Shown here: piece after piece, positions 1 through 8,039 of the stretch
Position numbering within the stretch: the stretch's first letter is position 1
Layout of the letters: each line of letters begins with the position of its first letter
Assembly (NCBI GenBank): GCA_014379815.1
Contig: JACMLA010000791.1
Location: forward strand, 1 to 16,041
Reading direction: 5' to 3'
DNA length: 16,041 nt
DNA from: Bryobacteraceae bacterium
Lineage (GTDB): Bacteria > Acidobacteriota > Terriglobia > Bryobacterales > Bryobacteraceae
Made by a program: the position numbers and the translations under genes
Notes under the pieces: model-generated
Told to the model about the DNA's origin: nothing
Databases searched by the model: none
What the model saw: the letters and a program-made list of their open reading frames with translations, nothing else

Positions 1-787
1 GACGGCGCATGGACTGGGTCCACAGAACCGGGCTGGGAATCTGAGCAATCAGACCGTCTCGTGCGGCAGCGCCGGAACGAACAATCTCCGCGTTCCAGTT
101 CGAGATCAAAGGCATCGCCAGATCGAGGAAGGTGATGGCTTCCAGTTCCGGCTTCATTTCGGTCTGCGCAGGAGTCATCAGAGGGCAGTGGAACGGAGCG
201 CTGACGGCTAGGATTACGGCTCGCCTGGCACCTGCGGCTTTCGCCAGTTCCGCCGCACGGGCAACTGCTCCAGCGTGACCGGCTATCACGACCTGGTCCG
301 GTGAATTCAGATTTGCCGCAGTAACTATTTCGCCTTGGGCGGCCTCGGCGAGAACAGCGTCCAGCTTGCCTTCCGGGAGCTTCTGGAGTGCGGCCATCGA
401 ACCCTGCCCGGCAGGTACTGCCTTCTGCATGGCCAGCCCGCGCTTACGCACCAGACGCAATGCATCACTGAAGCTCAGCGCCCCGGCGGCGACCAGAGCA
501 GAGTACTCTCCCAGACTGTGCCCCGCGACGACGACTGGCTGGAACCCCTCTTCGACGAGCACGCGAAAGGCAGCGACAGAAACTGCGAGCAACGCCGGCT
601 GGGTATTCTCAGTGAGCTTGAGCTCTTCCTCAGGTCCCTCGAAACAGAGGCTGGACAAGGCAAAATCTAAAGTTGCATCGGCCTCCTCGAAGACATTCCT
701 CGCAGCGGAAAACTCGTTGTACAGTGACCTGCCCATTCCCGAAAATTGAGAGCCCTGCCCGGGAAAAAGAAATGCCAGACGCGTCAA
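1..787 (-). CDS. fabD: Malonyl-CoA:ACP transacylase FabD (3' end outside window)
   Basis: Transfers malonyl from CoA to acyl carrier protein to supply fatty-acid elongation in the cytoplasm. Reading the minus strand from a TTG at 787 gives an open frame to the window edge: about 262 of the roughly 310 residues usual for the family. Visible motifs are the N-terminal FLFPGQGSQ (residues 6-14), the nucleophile motif GHSLGEYSA with Ser91, the conserved Arg116 in LVRKRG, NSPDQVVIAG (161-170) and the catalytic histidine His200 in SAPFHCP. The TTG start is chosen because AAAGGAGG stands 4 bases upstream and the protein then begins MTRLAFLFPGQG as expected. The gene is divergent from the RND pump; neighbouring fab genes, if any, are outside the window. 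Identification is near certain; only the C-terminal fifth is unseen. Confidence 0.96.
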   Translation of the reverse strand, partial: MTRLAFLFPGQGSQFSGMGRSLYNEFSAARNVFEEADATLDFALSSLCFEGPEEELKLTENTQPALLAVSVAAFRVLVEEGFQPVVVAGHSLGEYSALVAAGALSFSDALRLVRKRGLAMQKAVPAGQGSMAALQKLPEGKLDAVLAEAAQGEIVTAANLNSPDQVVIAGHAGAVARAAELAKAAGARRAVILAVSAPFHCPLMTPAQTEMKPELEAITFLDLAMPLISNWNAEIVRSGAAARDGLIAQIPSPVLWTQSMRR

Positions 788-907
788 ATTGCCTCCTTTG
801 TTTCCGCATGCCGTCGGAGTAAGCGCGGCGACCGTTATGCTACAAACAGAGTAACCTTCGGCCCACAGTCAATCGCCTTCCTTGTACGACGGCCCAGGAG
901 TGTCTTC
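788..907. promoter_or_regulatory. Divergent control region fabD / RND pump
   Basis: These 120 bases separate the two divergent start codons and must carry the 5' signals for both genes. Good Shine-Dalgarno sequences flank it: AGGAGG just before fabD on the minus strand, and AGGAG at 897-901 before the RND start. A TTGACT lies on the minus strand near 870-875, but no convincing -10 box at proper spacing was found, so no promoter is called precisely. Confidence 0.4.
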
Positions 908-3900
908 TTGAGTATTTCGGAAATTTGCGTTCGACGACCTGTTTTTGCCTTCATGCTGATTTCGTTCCTGGTTGTGCTGGGACTGTTCAGCTTTGCGGAC
1001 CTCGGCGTCGATCTTTTCCCGCGCACCGATCCTGCTACTGTTTACGTCCGGGTACAGCTACCTGGAGCGAGTCCGGATGAGGTTACGTCCCAGGTCGTCA
1101 TGCCTCTGGAAGAATCTATCGCTTCGGTAAGCGGCATCGAGGAACTTCGGTCGATTGTTTCCGAAGGCAACGCCAACATCATCGTCACCTTTGTGCTCGA
1201 ACGCTCGATCGGCGAGGCGGCTGAAGACGTTCGCGAGAAAGTACAAGCGGCGATCCGAAAGCTTCCGCCTAATGTGCTCCCGCCGACTGTAGCGAAAGCA
1301 GATCCGGACAGCGATCCGGTGATTACTGTGGCTGTTGCCGGGGAACGTTCCACCCGCGAGTTAACCGAGATCGCCGACAAACAGATTCGTCGCTCCTTCG
1401 AGACGGTAGATGGCGTCGGCGGCGTGGACATTCAGGGTGGTCAGTTTCGTCAGATCAACATTTTCCTCGATCTTGACAAGATGAATGCCTACAACCTGAG
1501 TGCTCAGGAAGTCCGGGGCGCTGTCGAGACTGAGAATGTTGAAACACCCGGTGGCCGCATCGTCCGGGGCGCGACCGAGTTGGGCGTCCGTACACTCGGA
1601 CGCGTTGAGAGCATCGGCGAGTTCAACGACATCATTGTCAAAAACGTCAACGGCGTCCCGGTGCGTATTCGGGATGTCGGGAACGCTGAAGACGGAATGG
1701 CGGAGAAGCGGACGTTTTCCTACTACAAGAACAAGCCTGCCGTCATCCTTGAGATCCGCCGCCAGACTGGCACTAACGCGGTAAAGGTCGTTGAAGATAT
1801 TCAGACGAAGATCGCGGACCTGAACAAGGCGCTTCCTCCGGGTGTGCACATCGACACCATTAAAGAGTCGGCGTCTTACATCAAGGCGTCGGTGGCCGCG
1901 CTGGAAGAGCACCTAATTCTGGGCAGTTTTCTTGCCTCGCTCATCGTATGGCTTTTCATTCGCGACTGGCGCATGGTCCTGATCAGCTCGATCGCGATTC
2001 CCACGTCGATCATCACCACCTTCACGTTCATGAAGATGATGGACTTCAGCCTGAACTCGATGACTTTGCTCGGGCTCACGCTGGCGGTGGGTATTGTCAT
2101 CGATGACGCGATCATCGTGATGGAGAACATCTGGCGCTTCATTCAGGAGAAGGGCCAGCCTCCAATGCAGGCTTCGATCGAGGCGACCAAAGAGATTTCC
2201 CTGGCGGTGATTGCGACTACGCTTTCGCTGGTGATTATCTTCGTTCCGATCGCCTTTATGAGCGGGTACGCCAAACGATTTATGAATCAGTTTGGCTGGA
2301 CCATGGCGCTTTCGATCATGGTGTCGATGCTTGTCGCTTTCACCCTCACTCCTACTCTCAGCGCGAGGCTGCTTGGATGGAGACGCAAGAAAGGGGAGCT
2401 CACCAAGCACGATCACAAGGTTGGGTTCTTCGAGCGGATTTACGTGGGCATGCTGGCCTGGTCGATGCGGCACCGGCTGGTCATCATGGCGATCTGTGTG
2501 GTTGTTCTTGGTTCCACGTTCATCATCAATCAGTACGTTGGACGCGACTGGATGCCTCAGGACGACCAGAGCGAGCTGGGTGTCTGGCTGGAGCTGCCGG
2601 AAGGTTCTTCTTCTGATGCAACCGAAAAGCTCTCGCTAGAGGTCGCACGCAAACTGGAAAAGGTTCCCGGCGTGATTGCCTCCATTCCTGCCAGCCAGGG
2701 AATCGTTCCGCGAATCACGATGAGCTTCATAACGGTGCTTCTGAAGCCGCAGGATGAGCGGGAAGAGATTGGCGCGATGGGCCAGAAAGTTCGCGGTGTG
2801 CTCCGGGAGTACGCGTTTGCCAGGCCCCGGGTGACATTCCCGAACGCACTTGGTGGACGCGATACGTTCGCCCCGATTCGCGCACAGCTGCTTGGGCCCG
2901 ATATTCGTCCGCTGGTTACCATCGCCCGCGACGTTAGCGCACGCATGATGAAGGAGCCTGCACTGACGGACGTGAAGGCCAACCTCAACCTGAACAATCC
3001 TGAGGTACAGGTCAATATCGACCGCCAGCTTGCATCCGATCTTGGCGTGCGTGTTTCTGACGTCGCCAGCGCCGTGCGTCTGCTGATGTCCGGTGAAGAC
3101 CAGATCTCGACTTTCAAGGAAGGCGCCGAGCAGTACCCGGTGACCATGAGGCTGATGCCAGGACAGCGGGATGATCCCAATGCGCTCAGCCGGCTGCTGG
3201 TCCCGTCGGCGAAACAGGGTTTGATCCGGCTCGACTCGATTGCCAAATTGGAAAGAGGTCTTGGGCCGGGGCGCGTGGACCGTTTCAACCGGCAGTTTTC
3301 GGTAGGCATTTACGGGAACACCGCACCGGGGCACTCGCTGGGTGAAGCAGCCGCAATCACACAAAAGATCATCGATGAAGCGGGTCTGCCTCCAGGCTAC
3401 ACGATGTCATTCTCCGGCCAGGTAAAGATTCTGGAAGAGACCACGCTAAACATGCTGCTGGCTTTTGGCCTGGCATCGATCTTCATGTACATGGTGCTGG
3501 CGGCTCAGTTTGAGAGCTTGTCGCATCCTTTCGTGATCCTGCTCACGCTGCCGCTCTCGATCCCATTTGCTTTGCTTTCCCTGATTGCTACCGGGCGTAC
3601 GCTGAATCTCTTCAGTGCACTGGGGATCCTGCTGCTGCTTGGCATCGTAAAGAAGAATGGCATTCTGCAAATCGACTATATGAACCATCTTCGGAACGAA
3701 GGCTATTCGATCTACGATGCGGTCATTGAAGCAAACCGTGTCCGGCTTCGCCCGATTTTGATGACGACCCTTTCGATTGTCGCGGGTCTGGTTCCAACCG
3801 CCATCGGCGTTGGCGTAGGTGCCTCGCAGCGTTCGGCAATCGCTGTAACGATCATCGGGGGCCAGATGCTGTGCCTTCTTCTCAGTCTGATCGTTGTGCC

Positions 3901-3994
3901 GGTCGGCTACTCGTACGTGGAGCAGTGGCGTGAGTCCGGTGCGCGGCGCAGAACGCACGAAACAGCCACACCCGTCCCAGCTATGGGTGACTAG
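908..3994 (+). CDS. RND efflux transporter permease (AcrB/HAE1-type)
   Basis: Inner-membrane proton-driven pump subunit that would work with a periplasmic adaptor and an outer-membrane channel. The 1028-residue length fits the family. The protein opens with RRPVFAFM and a first membrane helix, has a second helix bundle after two periplasmic loops, and carries the TM4 proton-relay motif GIVIDDAIIVMEN with Asp399 and Asp400. TM10 has GIVKKNGI with Lys915/Lys916, matching the relay lysine region. The frame stays open back to an ATG at 746, inside fabD, but the TTG at 908 has AGGAG seven bases upstream and gives the usual family N-terminus, so it is preferred. No adaptor (HlyD-like) or OMF gene is adjacent, so partners must be encoded elsewhere. 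The substrate cannot be read from the sequence. Confidence 0.95.
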   Translation: MSISEICVRRPVFAFMLISFLVVLGLFSFADLGVDLFPRTDPATVYVRVQLPGASPDEVTSQVVMPLEESIASVSGIEELRSIVSEGNANIIVTFVLERSIGEAAEDVREKVQAAIRKLPPNVLPPTVAKADPDSDPVITVAVAGERSTRELTEIADKQIRRSFETVDGVGGVDIQGGQFRQINIFLDLDKMNAYNLSAQEVRGAVETENVETPGGRIVRGATELGVRTLGRVESIGEFNDIIVKNVNGVPVRIRDVGNAEDGMAEKRTFSYYKNKPAVILEIRRQTGTNAVKVVEDIQTKIADLNKALPPGVHIDTIKESASYIKASVAALEEHLILGSFLASLIVWLFIRDWRMVLISSIAIPTSIITTFTFMKMMDFSLNSMTLLGLTLAVGIVIDDAIIVMENIWRFIQEKGQPPMQASIEATKEISLAVIATTLSLVIIFVPIAFMSGYAKRFMNQFGWTMALSIMVSMLVAFTLTPTLSARLLGWRRKKGELTKHDHKVGFFERIYVGMLAWSMRHRLVIMAICVVVLGSTFIINQYVGRDWMPQDDQSELGVWLELPEGSSSDATEKLSLEVARKLEKVPGVIASIPASQGIVPRITMSFITVLLKPQDEREEIGAMGQKVRGVLREYAFARPRVTFPNALGGRDTFAPIRAQLLGPDIRPLVTIARDVSARMMKEPALTDVKANLNLNNPEVQVNIDRQLASDLGVRVSDVASAVRLLMSGEDQISTFKEGAEQYPVTMRLMPGQRDDPNALSRLLVPSAKQGLIRLDSIAKLERGLGPGRVDRFNRQFSVGIYGNTAPGHSLGEAAAITQKIIDEAGLPPGYTMSFSGQVKILEETTLNMLLAFGLASIFMYMVLAAQFESLSHPFVILLTLPLSIPFALLSLIATGRTLNLFSALGILLLLGIVKKNGILQIDYMNHLRNEGYSIYDAVIEANRVRLRPILMTTLSIVAGLVPTAIGVGVGASQRSAIAVTIIGGQMLCLLLSLIVVPVGYSYVEQWRESGARRRTHETATPVPAMGD

Positions 3995-4010
3995 AGCTAT
4001 GGGTGACTAG
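3979..4010. repeat. Perfect 16-bp tandem duplication at the RND stop codon
   Basis: AGCTATGGGTGACTAG occurs twice back to back (3979-3994 and 3995-4010). The first copy holds the last codons and TAG stop of the RND gene; the second is outside it. The duplication leaves the pump unchanged because the first stop still ends translation. It looks like a recent replication-slippage event. Confidence 0.95.
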
Positions 4011-4050
4011 AACTGCAGTGTTGCGTGTACACTTGAAGCGAGTCGTAAAA

Positions 4051-4278
4051 ATGCCAAAGAAGCCTGTTGTTACCGATCCGGAGTTAGGAGTGGATGATGA
4101 GATTCTTCGTAAAGCGAAAGAAGCTCTCGCGTCCGACCGGATTCGCGCTGCCGTGCGCTGCGTGATTTGCGGCAGCGAGGCCGCACCTACCTCCACCGAG
4201 GAACTGTGCTGGGTTTGCCGTCGCTTGAAAATCAGTGCGTGGCGTGATGTGGACCCCCAGCTTCCGGCGCCTGAGTAG
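4051..4278 (+). CDS. Small zinc-ribbon-like protein (75 aa), function unknown
   Basis: A 75-residue protein with two CxxC knuckles, CVIC (Cys37, Cys40) and CWVC (Cys53, Cys56), 12 residues apart. This is the spacing of a small zinc ribbon that binds one metal ion (inferred from motif only). The N-terminal third is acidic and helical (DDEILRKAKEALASDRIR), the C-terminal tail is proline-rich. The ATG at 4051 is chosen because it starts MPKKP and begins the charged, well-formed part; an in-frame GTG at 4003 would add 16 residues but lies inside the tandem repeat. No strong Shine-Dalgarno sequence precedes either. The last 47 bases overlap the end of the convergent ornithine cyclodeaminase-family gene. 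I do not recognise a named family; a regulator or an adaptor for a larger enzyme are both possible. Confidence 0.7.
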   Translation: MPKKPVVTDPELGVDDEILRKAKEALASDRIRAAVRCVICGSEAAPTSTEELCWVCRRLKISAWRDVDPQLPAPE

Positions 4279-5188
4279 TTCTGGCGGAGCGCTCGTACAC
4301 TAGCGCCGCAGTTGCCACATCCTCCAGCCCAAGTCCGACCGACTTGAAGACGATCGTGCGGGTTTCGTGCGGTTTGGTAACGCTGCCAGCCACCAGGTTT
4401 TTGAGTTCGAGGACACGGTCCCAATCGCCGTCTGCGAACGCCAGCAAAAGGTCACCAGCCTCAATGCGACAGGCTTCCTTGTCGTCCACTACAACCAGAG
4501 CAGAGCGGACCAGGCCTTCCGGAATCTCGCGACGTTGCGCGCTGTTCGATCCCATGGCAAGGACCAACGCACCTTCGCGTATGCCCTCCGCGAGCACAGG
4601 ATCTTTGGCGGACGTAGCCGTCACGACAACATCTGCTTGCGCGACCGCCGCTTCCGCCGACTCCGCTGCCGTCACCTTCACCGACAACAAAGCCTCCATC
4701 TCCTCTGCGAAACGTAACCGCCTGTTTGCATCCCGGCCAAATACTTCCACCGTTCGGAGTGGCCGAACGGCAGCCAGTGCTTCCAGCTGTGTCCAGGCTT
4801 GAAAGCCTGTGCCGATACAGGCTACCTGAATCTGATGGTCTTCCGGAAGAAGGATATCGGCGATGAGCCCGCTTACCGCTCCTGTTCGGATCTGGCCCAG
4901 CGCATTGGCTTCAAACTGCGCGACCGGCTCCGCAGTCTGCGCGTTGTAGAGGAGGAAGGTGAAGTACGCGCCATGCCCGGGATGCGTGCTGTACACCTTG
5001 GTGCCAAACCATCCGCCCCATGCACCAGCCATCGAGTGCAGAACCGACCCGCCCGAGAGGATCAGACGACGTCGGGGCTGGTTCTGAGCGCGTCCCTCAG
5101 CGTAGTCACGGAAGGCGACGCGAAGCCGCTCAATTGCGTACTGCATGGGCAGCAGCCGACGAACGTCATTCTCGGTGAAGTGCAGCAT
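4232..5188 (-). CDS. Ornithine cyclodeaminase / mu-crystallin family NAD(P) enzyme
   Basis: A cytoplasmic NAD(P)-dependent enzyme of 318 residues, normal for the family. It shows the family N-terminus MLHFTENDVRRLLPM, the conserved substrate-site lysine in GTKVYS (Lys64) and arginine in QIRTGAVSG (Arg101), the dinucleotide-binding loop CIGTGFQAW (124-132) and the C-terminal block FKSVGLGLEDVATA (281-294). Family members act as ornithine cyclodeaminase, alanine dehydrogenase or ketimine/pyrroline-2-carboxylate reductase; the sequence alone does not separate these. The loop usually containing a catalytic aspartate reads GSNSAQRREIP, somewhat unlike classical ornithine cyclodeaminases, so a reductase or dehydrogenase role is at least as likely. 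A GGGAG lies almost against the ATG, so spacing is unusually short. The gene is divergent from the sugar operon across 48 bases. Confidence 0.9.
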   Translation of the reverse strand: MLHFTENDVRRLLPMQYAIERLRVAFRDYAEGRAQNQPRRRLILSGGSVLHSMAGAWGGWFGTKVYSTHPGHGAYFTFLLYNAQTAEPVAQFEANALGQIRTGAVSGLIADILLPEDHQIQVACIGTGFQAWTQLEALAAVRPLRTVEVFGRDANRRLRFAEEMEALLSVKVTAAESAEAAVAQADVVVTATSAKDPVLAEGIREGALVLAMGSNSAQRREIPEGLVRSALVVVDDKEACRIEAGDLLLAFADGDWDRVLELKNLVAGSVTKPHETRTIVFKSVGLGLEDVATAALVYERSARTTQAPEAGGPHHATH

Positions 5189-5236
5189 TCTCCCATCTTG
5201 CCTTCATGACACAATTAGGGCAATGGCGGAACTACG
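5189..5236. promoter_or_regulatory. 48-bp divergent spacer before the sugar operon
   Basis: The starts of the ornithine cyclodeaminase-family gene (minus) and the four-gene operon (plus) are only 48 bases apart, so their promoters must overlap each other or the coding ends. Plus strand: TTGCCT begins near 5199, and an AT-rich ACAATTAG lies at 5211-5218, too close for a normal -35/-10 pair. GGCGGA near 5225 may serve as ribosome binding site for the ATG at 5237. No operator was recognised. Confidence 0.35.
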
Positions 5237-6199
5237 ATGATTTCGAAGTACCCCCAGTTTGACCGCACACGCCTTCGCATACTGCCTTTAGCGGAACGAA
5301 TCCATGATCTGCAACTGGAGCGCTGGCTAGCTCTGGAGGATAGTACTCCCTCGTTTGCAGACCCTTGTTTACCGGAGCTGGCCTCGCGCATTCGTGGAGC
5401 GTCGGACACTGGCTCAGCGCGCATTCTTATGATGGGTGCCCACGTACTGCGGGCAGGCGTTAACCGGCATATCATCGACCTGATGGAGCGCGGCTACATC
5501 ACCGCCCTAGCCACCAACGGGGCGGGCGCTATCCACGACTATGAGCTGACCCGAATCGGCGCAACTACCGAAAGCGTCGCCCGCTACATCAGCGAGGGTC
5601 AGTTTGGGTTGTGGCAGGAAAGTGGTGAATTGAACGAGATCGTCGCGGAAGCGGCTGATCTGGGACTTGGGTACGGAGAAAACGTCGGACGGCGCATCCA
5701 GGCGAGTCAATGGCCCCATCGTAATCTCAGTGTCTTCGCTGCCGCATACCGGCTCGGCATCCCGGTTACCGTTCACGTCGGCATCGGATATGACATCCTT
5801 CACGAGCATCCTAACTGCAGTGGGTCCGCCCTGGGTGCGGCCAGCTATACCGACTTTCTGATCTTTGCAGCGAGCATCGAGAAGCTGGAAAACGGAGTTC
5901 TGCTGAGCTTCGGATCCGCCATCATGGGCCCGGAAGTTTACTTGAAAGCGCTGGCTATGGCTCGCAATGTCGCACACCAGGAAGGCCGGTCTATACGTCG
6001 CTTTACGACCGCGGTTTTCGACATGGTTCCCATTACAGGCGACATCCATCGCGAACTCCCAAAGACCGATCCAGGCTACTACTTCCGTCCACATAAGACC
6101 ATGCTGGTGCGCACCGTAGCCGATGGCGGCGAGAGCTTCTACTTTTGCGGAGATCACAGGGCTACTCTTCCGGCTCTTCGCAAGGAATTGCTGTCGTGA
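5237..6199 (+). CDS. Deoxyhypusine-synthase-like protein, function unknown
   Basis: A 320-residue protein that resembles the Rossmann-type fold of deoxyhypusine synthase. The stretch MMGAHVLRAGVNRHIIDLME (65-84) followed by ALATNGAGAIHDYEL (90-104) matches the position of the synthase NAD-site strand TTAGG(V/I)EED. VHVGIGYDILHEHP (179-192) and VLLSFGSAIMGPEVYLKA (221-238) fall where the later NAD-binding segments lie. The region carrying the catalytic lysine of true synthases is not visible, and bacteria have no eIF5A substrate, so hypusine formation is unlikely. It is the first gene of a four-gene operon with sugar kinases and an isomerase, and its stop overlaps the next start by four bases (GTGA), so a role on a sugar phosphate, perhaps using NAD, is inferred. 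The family link is by pattern only; the substrate is unknown. Confidence 0.7.
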   Translation: MISKYPQFDRTRLRILPLAERIHDLQLERWLALEDSTPSFADPCLPELASRIRGASDTGSARILMMGAHVLRAGVNRHIIDLMERGYITALATNGAGAIHDYELTRIGATTESVARYISEGQFGLWQESGELNEIVAEAADLGLGYGENVGRRIQASQWPHRNLSVFAAAYRLGIPVTVHVGIGYDILHEHPNCSGSALGAASYTDFLIFAASIEKLENGVLLSFGSAIMGPEVYLKALAMARNVAHQEGRSIRRFTTAVFDMVPITGDIHRELPKTDPGYYFRPHKTMLVRTVADGGESFYFCGDHRATLPALRKELLS

Positions 6200-7188
6200 A
6201 TATTGAAACGATTCTGGCGGGATTGTCCGACCTTCGCGTACTTGTAGTCGGGGACATCTGTCTGGATCGCTGGTGTCACTACGATCCAACGCTTGCAGAA
6301 GCGTCCGCAGAAACCGGTATTCCCCGGACTGCCGTGGTGCGAACGTCTGTCACCCCTGGCGCGGGGGGAACCATTGCCAACAATCTCGCTTCGCTTGGAG
6401 TGGGCTCTATATCTGTCCTTGGCGTAATTGGCGAGGACGGTTTTGGCTTTGAGTTACGTAGCTCGCTTGCACTCCGAGGCGTGGATTCCAGTTTGCTGAT
6501 CACAAGCCGGGGAGTCAACACATTCACGTACACCAAACTGATTGACCTACACACCCACGAGGAGGACCTCGCACGGGTGGACTTTATCAACACCCGGCCT
6601 TTGCCCTCCGAGGTCGAGCAATCCCTGGTCGCGGCGCTTGTAAGCAGCTGGGAGTTGTTCGACGTGGTGATGGTCTCGGATCAGGCAGAAACCGGAGCAG
6701 GAGGCGTAGTGACGCCGGCGGTTCGGGACGCGATCAATCGGCTGGCCGTTGAGATGCCGGGTCCGGTCGTGTGGGTCGATTCCCGCAAACGCCCGGAAAT
6801 GTTCCACAACGTGATCCTGAAACCCAACCAGCAGGAGGCAGAAGACGCTTGCCGCCGCAAGTTTGGCACAATCGATTTTGCTCGCCTTGCAGTAGAGTGT
6901 AAAGCTCCTCTGATGATCGTGACTCATGGAAGTCGCGGCGCACTGGTGATCGAAGGCGGCAACCAACGCTGGATCTCCGCGCGTCAGGTGACACCAGTGG
7001 ACATTTGCGGCGCAGGGGACAGCTTCTCCGCCGGTGCCGCATGCGCCCTTCGCATTACGGGCTCCAGTGATGAGGCAGCGCGATTCGGGAATCTGGTTGC
7101 CTCCGTGACAGTGACCAAGAAGGGCACCGGGACGGCGAGCCCGGCCGAGTTGCTTGCTGTGTCATCCGGGGAAGCCGCGCGGGTATGA
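6196..7188 (+). CDS. PfkB-family sugar kinase, HldE N-domain-like
   Basis: Phosphorylates a sugar or sugar phosphate with ATP. The 330-residue protein has the ribokinase-family layout: VLVVGDICLDRW at the start (residues 15-26), the glycine pair in TPGAGGTIANNLASLG (53-68), the HldE-like LKPNQQEAE (209-217) and the signature VDICGAGDSFSAG with probable catalytic base Asp275. VGDxxLDRW and the KPNxxE block point to the kinase half of HldE (heptose-7-phosphate 1-kinase) rather than fructokinase; the adenylyltransferase half is absent. The GTG start at 6196 overlaps the upstream stop and has AAGGA nine bases before it; an in-frame ATG at 6145 would sit deep in the preceding gene. The downstream ROK gene starts at ATGA on its stop. 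Substrate specificity remains inferred. Confidence 0.88.
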   Translation: MNIETILAGLSDLRVLVVGDICLDRWCHYDPTLAEASAETGIPRTAVVRTSVTPGAGGTIANNLASLGVGSISVLGVIGEDGFGFELRSSLALRGVDSSLLITSRGVNTFTYTKLIDLHTHEEDLARVDFINTRPLPSEVEQSLVAALVSSWELFDVVMVSDQAETGAGGVVTPAVRDAINRLAVEMPGPVVWVDSRKRPEMFHNVILKPNQQEAEDACRRKFGTIDFARLAVECKAPLMIVTHGSRGALVIEGGNQRWISARQVTPVDICGAGDSFSAGAACALRITGSSDEAARFGNLVASVTVTKKGTGTASPAELLAVSSGEAARV

Positions 7189-8039
7189 ATACGCTTGCCA
7201 TCGATATCGGCGGAACCAAATTCAGCACAGCAGTCTTCAGCGAAGACGCGGAGATGATTGCGCGTGAATCCCGTTCTACGGATCGTGAAGGCGGACGAGC
7301 CTGGCTAACCGAGCAATTAGGGAGCCTGATAGCCGACTGGAAACAGCAGCTTCGGTGGGGGCGGTGCGGCGTTGGATTTGGCGGACCTGTCAACTTCGCC
7401 GGCCAGCGTGTGGTGCACTCGACGCATGTTGCCGGCTGGAGTGATTTCGACCTTGTGGCGTTCCTTGAGGCGGAATGCGGCGTGCCCGTGGTTATGGACA
7501 ATGACGCGAATGCCGGCGGTTTGGGCGAGGCGTACTTTGGGGCCGGCAAAGGCTATGACCCGTTGTTCTATATGACGCTTTCGACCGGGATTGGGGGCGG
7601 AATCGTGCAGGAGGGCCGCGTTCTGCGGGGAGCCGATTCCTATGCGGGAGAGATCGGACACCTCACGATCCGACCAGGTGGACCGGATTGTCTCTGCGGT
7701 TCGCAGGGATGCTTCGAACGGATGTGTTGTGGACTCTGGCTGGAACGCGACTATGGCCGTCCTGTGCCTGAGCTTCTGGCCGATACCCACTTCGTAGCAA
7801 GCTACGTAGTGGACCTTGCGCTCGGGCTCAAGTCCGCAATCATGCTGCTAAACCCTGCCCGCATTGTGATTGGCGGGGGCATCAGCAAGAGTGGCGACAC
7901 TCTCTTCGAGCCACTGCGTGTAGAGTTGCGCAAACAGATAACTTCGTGGTCGCGGGCACGTATCGACGTAGTACCCGCCCAGCTTGGGGACGACAGCGTG
8001 CTCTACGGAGCTCTTGTCCTCGCAGGAGAGAAAGTATGA
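7185..8039 (+). CDS. ROK-family sugar kinase (glucokinase-like)
   Basis: Predicted ATP-dependent hexose-type kinase of 284 residues. Motifs in order: phosphate-binding AIDIGGTK (5-12), the catalytic aspartate in VMDNDANAGGLGEA (Asp107), the substrate-site EIGH (156-159) and the zinc motif CLCGSQGCFE with Cys169, Cys171 and Cys176, then VIGGGIS (228-234). There is no N-terminal helix-turn-helix, so it is an enzyme rather than a ROK repressor. It starts with ATG overlapping the stop of the PfkB gene (ATGA) and its own stop overlaps the SIS gene the same way, which indicates translational coupling. Two different kinases and an isomerase in one operon suggest that more than one phosphate or more than one sugar is handled. 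Glucokinase, N-acetylmannosamine kinase or another hexose kinase activity cannot be told apart here. Confidence 0.9.
   Translation: MNTLAIDIGGTKFSTAVFSEDAEMIARESRSTDREGGRAWLTEQLGSLIADWKQQLRWGRCGVGFGGPVNFAGQRVVHSTHVAGWSDFDLVAFLEAECGVPVVMDNDANAGGLGEAYFGAGKGYDPLFYMTLSTGIGGGIVQEGRVLRGADSYAGEIGHLTIRPGGPDCLCGSQGCFERMCCGLWLERDYGRPVPELLADTHFVASYVVDLALGLKSAIMLLNPARIVIGGGISKSGDTLFEPLRVELRKQITSWSRARIDVVPAQLGDDSVLYGALVLAGEKV

Noticed and set aside
746..907. 54-codon upstream extension of the RND gene
   Set aside because: It overlaps the fabD start, lacks a ribosome binding site and gives an N-terminus unlike the family; TTG at 908 with AGGAG fits better.
2557..3364. Two antisense frames of 242-250 codons inside the RND gene
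   Set aside because: They are mirror images of strong coding sequence on the other strand and show no family motif or start signal.
5237..6199. True deoxyhypusine synthase
   Set aside because: The catalytic lysine region is absent and bacteria lack the eIF5A substrate; the operon context is sugar phosphate.
5507..6289. 260-codon minus-strand frame opposite the DHS-like gene
   Set aside because: Shadow of a well-supported coupled operon gene; no motif and no Shine-Dalgarno support.
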